Part shown: positions 60,874 through 64,000 of the stretch, piece by piece
How positions within the stretch are numbered: position 1 is the stretch's first letter
Layout: every line of letters starts with the position of its first letter
Origin: Maribacter cobaltidurans
Lineage (GTDB): Bacteria > Bacteroidota > Bacteroidia > Flavobacteriales > Flavobacteriaceae
Direction: 5' to 3'
DNA: 64,000 nucleotides
Assembly: GCF_002269385.1 (NCBI RefSeq)
Contig: NZ_CP022957.1
Span: 4,083,001-4,147,000 of the forward strand
The notes under the pieces: generated by a model
Databases searched by the model: none
What the model was told of the DNA's origin: nothing
The model's input: the letters and a program-made list of their open reading frames with translations, nothing else
Position numbers and translations under genes: made by a program

Positions 60874-61806
60874 CTAGAGTTTTAATATCCTGTTGGAATC
60901 CGTATTGTATAGGAAATCATATTTTAGGGCGCCTCCCAAATAAACATCGTTGTCCTGGATACAAGAGTAGTAACTGGTTTGTCCGTCTAGTATTTCCTTT
61001 CCCTTTTTGGTCAGACGAACGGGGTTTAAAGAAGAAAACAAGGGTTTTAGCCGTTGCAAGGCCCTTTCGTATTGGGTGTCCCCAAAACCAAGATTTCCTT
61101 GGTTCCTTAGAATAGTGCCTAAAAACTCACTCTTTGATTTTGGCTTTTTATCAATAGCCAATTGCAAGATATTGTTTTCCATATCGTTTAGGCCGTTTGC
61201 AATGCTGGGAAAACGTTTTAAATGCGTTTTTACGGCATCTCCAAGATAAGCAAAGCTGTAATCATTAAAATCCGTAAGGTTTTCCAATCGTATGGGATTG
61301 TTGCTGCAATACAATTGCCACACATAATCGGCATATTCCACATCGTCCTGGTTCAAAACGACTTTATTATTGTAGAGGCTTAATAGTTTTTCATTTGAAA
61401 GTTCATTAAGTCCATAAAGAGTTCCACTTTCATCTTCTTTACCGCTACATACCAATGAAATCTCCGCATATCGCCTATTAGTAAGGAGCCAACTGATTAC
61501 CGCAAGCATGTTTACCTGGCAAAATAAATCATATTCAAACCAAAGTACTATTTGATCTTGTTGTTTGTGGTTACATAGGGAGCGGTACTCCTTTAAGGTT
61601 TTTTCAATAAACCAGGATTTGGAAACTTTGTAATTTTTATGAAGAAATTCAAATCTGGCTTTCCAAAAAGATTCACTGCCAACAGTCGTAAGCGTTTTAC
61701 CCTCACATAGCATCTCACGCCACGTAATGATATCTCCTTTTAAATTTAACTTTTTTAGACGCTCCGTAAATGCATCTCCATTGGTAATGTGTAGTAGAGA
61801 ACTCAT
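60874..61806 (-). CDS. DUF1835 family protein
   Basis: 310 residues, cytoplasmic. The start LLHITNGDAFTERLKKLNLKGDIITWREMLCEGKT is the DUF1835 signature; VLWFEYDLFCQVNMLAVISWL and SLVCSGKEDESGTLYGLNELSNEKLLSLYNNKVVL continue it, and the C-terminal 100 residues look like a winged-helix-type region (FLGTILRNQGNLGFGDTQYERALQRLKPLF, LTKKGKEILDG). The biochemical role is unknown. It is the first gene of the operon and ends 1 bp before the phosphorylase gene. Confidence 0.87.
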   Translation of the reverse strand: MSSLLHITNGDAFTERLKKLNLKGDIITWREMLCEGKTLTTVGSESFWKARFEFLHKNYKVSKSWFIEKTLKEYRSLCNHKQQDQIVLWFEYDLFCQVNMLAVISWLLTNRRYAEISLVCSGKEDESGTLYGLNELSNEKLLSLYNNKVVLNQDDVEYADYVWQLYCSNNPIRLENLTDFNDYSFAYLGDAVKTHLKRFPSIANGLNDMENNILQLAIDKKPKSKSEFLGTILRNQGNLGFGDTQYERALQRLKPLFSSLNPVRLTKKGKEILDGQTSYYSCIQDNDVYLGGALKYDFLYNTDSNRILKL

Positions 61807-61920
61807 TTTCTGATAGTGGTTTAGCTTGAACAGCTAAAAGTAAGGTTTAATGTAAAAAAACAAAAAAAATTAACAGAAAAAGACGCAACCTATTTAGATG
61901 CGGTGCATTATTACAAGTTA

Positions 61921-62250
61921 TTACCCTCCAACTCGTTTCACGTTAAAGCCCTTTTCCACTAAGATTTCCATGATTTTATCCCGATAATCACCTTGGATAA
62001 TAATCTTATCATCTTTAAAGCTACCGCCAACGCTAAGGCGGGTCTTTAGTTCTTTGGCCAATTTCTTGAAATCTTCATCCGCACCGGTATATCCTTCGAT
62101 GATTGTAATGGGTTTTCCCTTTCTCTTTTCGTATTTGCAGATCATAGGGCAATCCTGTAACCAGATGTCGCTTTTCTTTTCTTCTTCCTTGGGTGATTCT
62201 TCCGGTACGTGGTCCGGGAATAAGTTTTTAAGTTGGTCTTTTAAGTCCAT
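61921..62250 (-). CDS. SUI1/YciH-type translation initiation factor-like protein
   Basis: 109 residues. After a charged N-terminal 35 residues comes a SUI1 (eIF1) domain: RKGKPITIIEGYTGADEDFKKLAKELKTRLSVGGSFKDDKIIIQGDYRDKIMEILVEKGF. In E. coli YciH takes part in start-site selection or stress-time inhibition of translation. It lies 2 bp behind the dioxygenase gene and is probably co-transcribed. The 114 bp before the next gene show an A-rich stretch and no gene. Confidence 0.93.
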   Translation of the reverse strand: MDLKDQLKNLFPDHVPEESPKEEEKKSDIWLQDCPMICKYEKRKGKPITIIEGYTGADEDFKKLAKELKTRLSVGGSFKDDKIIIQGDYRDKIMEILVEKGFNVKRVGG

Positions 62251-62252
62251 GT

Positions 62253-63203
62253 TTATTTCTTTATCAACCCCAATTCAATTAATCGTTCATGCAGAAATTC
62301 CCCCGCTGTTATATCCTCATAAAGTTTTGGATGCTCTTCATCAATACAATTTTCAAGGCAATTCAAGGGCATTTCACTAATGGGATGCATAAAAAAGGGA
62401 ACAGAATACCGCGAGGTGCCCCACAATTCCCTGGGTGGATTCACAACTCGATGAATGGTAGATTTCAACTTGTTATTGGAGAGTCTCGAGAGCATATCGC
62501 CCACGTTGATCATAAGCTCATCGGGCTTGGCAATGGCATCAACCCATTCGCCTTTATGGTTTTGCACTTGCAACCCTTTTCCGTGGGCGCCCATTAGTAA
62601 AGTAATTAGGTTAATATCACCATGTGCGGCTGCCCTAACGGCATTTTTAGGTTCTGAGGTGATTGGAGGGTAATGTATCGGCCTTAAAATAGAATTACCA
62701 TTTTTAATATATTCGTCAAAATAATTCTCTTCTAAATCCAAATGAATGGCCAAAGCCCTGAGTACATATTTGGCTGTTTTTTCCAGCATTTTATAGGTTT
62801 CCTTCCCAATCTCATTGAATTTCGGCAATTCATCTACCATTACATTATCCGGATATTCCGCTTTTAACCTAGGGTTGTTCTCCACATATTGCCCAAAATG
62901 CCAAAATTCCTTTAAATCACCTTCCTTGCGGCCTTTAGCATGCTCTTTGCCAAACGAAGTATATCCCCGTTGTCCACCAATACCTTCAATCTCATATTTA
63001 TCTTTGGTCTCTTGAGGCAGTTCGAAGAACTTTTTGATTTCGGCATATAAGTCATCCACGAGCTCATCGGACAAAAAATGACCGCTTAAAGCCACAAATC
63101 CTATATTTTCAAAAGCAGCACCAATTTCTTTAACAAATTCTTGTTTTCTTTCAGCATCTCCCGAGATAAAATCTTTCAAATCAACGCTAGGGACTAAACT
63201 CAT
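62253..63203 (-). CDS. Isopenicillin N synthase-type 2-oxoglutarate/Fe(II) dioxygenase
   Basis: 316 residues. The N-terminal DIOX_N part (VPSVDLKDFISGDAERKQEFVKEIGAAFENIGFVALSGH) is followed by the jelly-roll core with the Fe(II) triad His194-x-Asp196 (AAAHGDINLITLL) and His251 (STIHRVVNP), and the co-substrate RxS motif Arg265-Tyr-Ser267. The family includes IPNS, ethylene-forming enzyme and many hydroxylases; there is no secondary-metabolite cluster nearby, so the substrate is unknown. It is first in the operon with the SUI1 gene. Confidence 0.92.
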   Translation of the reverse strand: MSLVPSVDLKDFISGDAERKQEFVKEIGAAFENIGFVALSGHFLSDELVDDLYAEIKKFFELPQETKDKYEIEGIGGQRGYTSFGKEHAKGRKEGDLKEFWHFGQYVENNPRLKAEYPDNVMVDELPKFNEIGKETYKMLEKTAKYVLRALAIHLDLEENYFDEYIKNGNSILRPIHYPPITSEPKNAVRAAAHGDINLITLLMGAHGKGLQVQNHKGEWVDAIAKPDELMINVGDMLSRLSNNKLKSTIHRVVNPPRELWGTSRYSVPFFMHPISEMPLNCLENCIDEEHPKLYEDITAGEFLHERLIELGLIKK

Positions 63204-63332
63204 ATCTTATTTTTTTGCTTTGTAGTTGTAAAATTACAAATTCTTAATGAGTTCCTTGATGTTATAGATATAACAAGATACTCCGATTTTTGTTACATTT
63301 AGCCCCTTAACCAACAATAGGCATTTACCCAT

Positions 63333-64000
63333 ATGAATTTTGAAGAATTTCAGGTAGAGGATTCCATTAAGCTGGGGCTATACAAGGCCATGCTAAAACC
63401 TAGGATGATTGAGGAAAAAATGCTGATTCTATTGCGTCAGGGGAAAATATCAAAGTGGTTCAGCGGCATAGGGCAAGAGGCTATTTCGGTTGGGGTAACT
63501 ACTGCCCTGGAAACCAATGAGTATATTTTGCCCATGCATAGAAATTTAGGGGTTTTTACGACAAGAAAAATACCCTTGCATAGACTTTTCTCCCAATGGC
63601 AAGGAAAATTAGGTGGTTTCACAAAGGGAAGGGACCGTAGTTTTCATTTTGGTACCCAAGATTTTAAAATCATTGGAATGATATCCCATTTAGGTCCGCA
63701 GATGGGGGTTGCGGACGGTATCGCACTGGCGCATAAGTTAAGAAAGGAGAAACGGGTTACCGCCGTATTTACCGGGGAAGGTGCAACTAGTGAAGGAGAT
63801 TTCCATGAAGCCTTGAATGTGGCCGCGGTTTGGGACCTTCCCGTTCTTTTCTGTGTTGAAAATAACGGCTACGGATTGTCCACACCTACCAATGAGCAAT
63901 TTAAATGTGAACATATTGCGGATAAGGGGATTGGTTATGGTATGGAGTCCCATAGTATCGATGGTAATAATATTTTAGAGGTCTATACGAAGGTTAATGA
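63333..64000 (+). CDS. Thiamine-dependent 2-oxoacid dehydrogenase E1 component (3' end outside the window)
   Basis: The first 222 residues are visible from ATG 63333. They match E1 alpha of branched-chain 2-oxoacid or pyruvate-type complexes: RMIEEKMLILLRQGKISKW, GIGQEAISVGVTTAL, LPMHRNLGVFTTR, MISHLGPQMGVADGIALAHKL, and the thiamine diphosphate motif GEGATSEGDFHEALN...NN (Gly148 to Asn178). In Flavobacteriaceae this gene often encodes a fused alpha-beta E1 of about 660-690 residues; the window ends too early to tell. An imperfect -7 box (TACATTTA, 63294-63301) precedes it. Confidence 0.92.
   Translation, partial: MNFEEFQVEDSIKLGLYKAMLKPRMIEEKMLILLRQGKISKWFSGIGQEAISVGVTTALETNEYILPMHRNLGVFTTRKIPLHRLFSQWQGKLGGFTKGRDRSFHFGTQDFKIIGMISHLGPQMGVADGIALAHKLRKEKRVTAVFTGEGATSEGDFHEALNVAAVWDLPVLFCVENNGYGLSTPTNEQFKCEHIADKGIGYGMESHSIDGNNILEVYTKVN

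Noticed and set aside
1..64000. tRNA, rRNA, CRISPR arrays, insertion sequences
   Set aside because: I scanned for cloverleaf ends, direct-repeat/spacer patterns and transposase-like frames and found none; the SRP RNA is the only RNA gene I can support.

Overview
The window is chromosomal DNA of a member of the Bacteroidota, almost certainly a marine Flavobacteriaceae (a Maribacter/Zobellia-like genus is a guess, not shown). Evidence: AT-rich DNA; promoters of the Bacteroidota type (TAnnTTTG at -7, in a few cases with TTG at -33) in front of many genes; almost no Shine-Dalgarno sites; many lipoproteins with a Cys lipobox; and families typical of this group (TlpA-like redoxins, DUF4252, DUF1835, short LeuA, TPR-transmembrane-LuxR regulators). 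Genes are tightly packed. Convergent neighbours often abut or overlap by a few bases. I see no tRNA, rRNA, insertion sequence, integrase or CRISPR array.

Layout. 1-9.3 kb: a three-gene reverse-strand set (glutaminyl cyclotransferase lipoprotein, hot-dog thioesterase, truncated lipoprotein), the SRP RNA, an SDR oxidoreductase, a redoxin-like lipoprotein, an ABC-F ATPase with a lipoprotein, and a fasciclin protein. 9.3-24.7 kb: pheT, a TlpA-type lipoprotein, leuA-leuB without leuCD, a helical-repeat protein with a DMT transporter, the panB-lspA-pseudouridine synthase operon, a ThuA lipoprotein and an amidohydrolase. 24.8-27.8 kb: a radical-SAM DNA-repair-type pair divergent from a LexA-like (XRE plus S24) repressor, with three palindromic operators between them. 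27.8-48.2 kb: mostly housekeeping and envelope genes (GNAT, gamma-glutamyltransferase, acyl-carrier-protein phosphodiesterase, GlmM, sterol-desaturase family, LpxL-type acyltransferase, rhomboid protease, D-lactate dehydrogenase-type flavoprotein, LpxH-like phosphoesterase, AroC, dicarboxylate symporter, sulfurtransferase, QEGLA-motif metallopeptidase-like protein). 48.2-64 kb: membrane proteins, the accessory-looking locus described next, MutS2, uracil-DNA glycosylase, a lone response regulator, an operon of DUF1835 / nucleoside phosphorylase / cytoplasmic binding-protein-like genes, SUI1, a 2-oxoglutarate/Fe(II)-type dioxygenase and the start of a thiamine-dependent E1 dehydrogenase.

The most interesting locus is 49.4-55.0 kb. 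A lipoprotein of the cholesterol-dependent cytolysin (thiol-activated cytolysin) superfamily is transcribed divergently from two tandem, overlapping genes for membrane-tethered TPR-LuxR regulators. The two regulators share an almost identical C-terminal 213-residue transmembrane/HTH module. The 294-bp divergent region holds two perfect 21-bp copies of an operator-like sequence and a third partial one, built on TGTCCAT half-sites 11 bp apart. I read this as a self-contained, sensor-controlled pore-forming protein locus.

Other DNA-level signals are a 12-14 bp palindrome (AATCGTATACGATT core) present five times between 48.1 and 60.6 kb, in and out of genes; short-period (6- and 7-bp) repeat arrays around 28.2-29.1 kb; and a perfect 18-bp palindrome made of two back-to-back -7 boxes at 34.86 kb.
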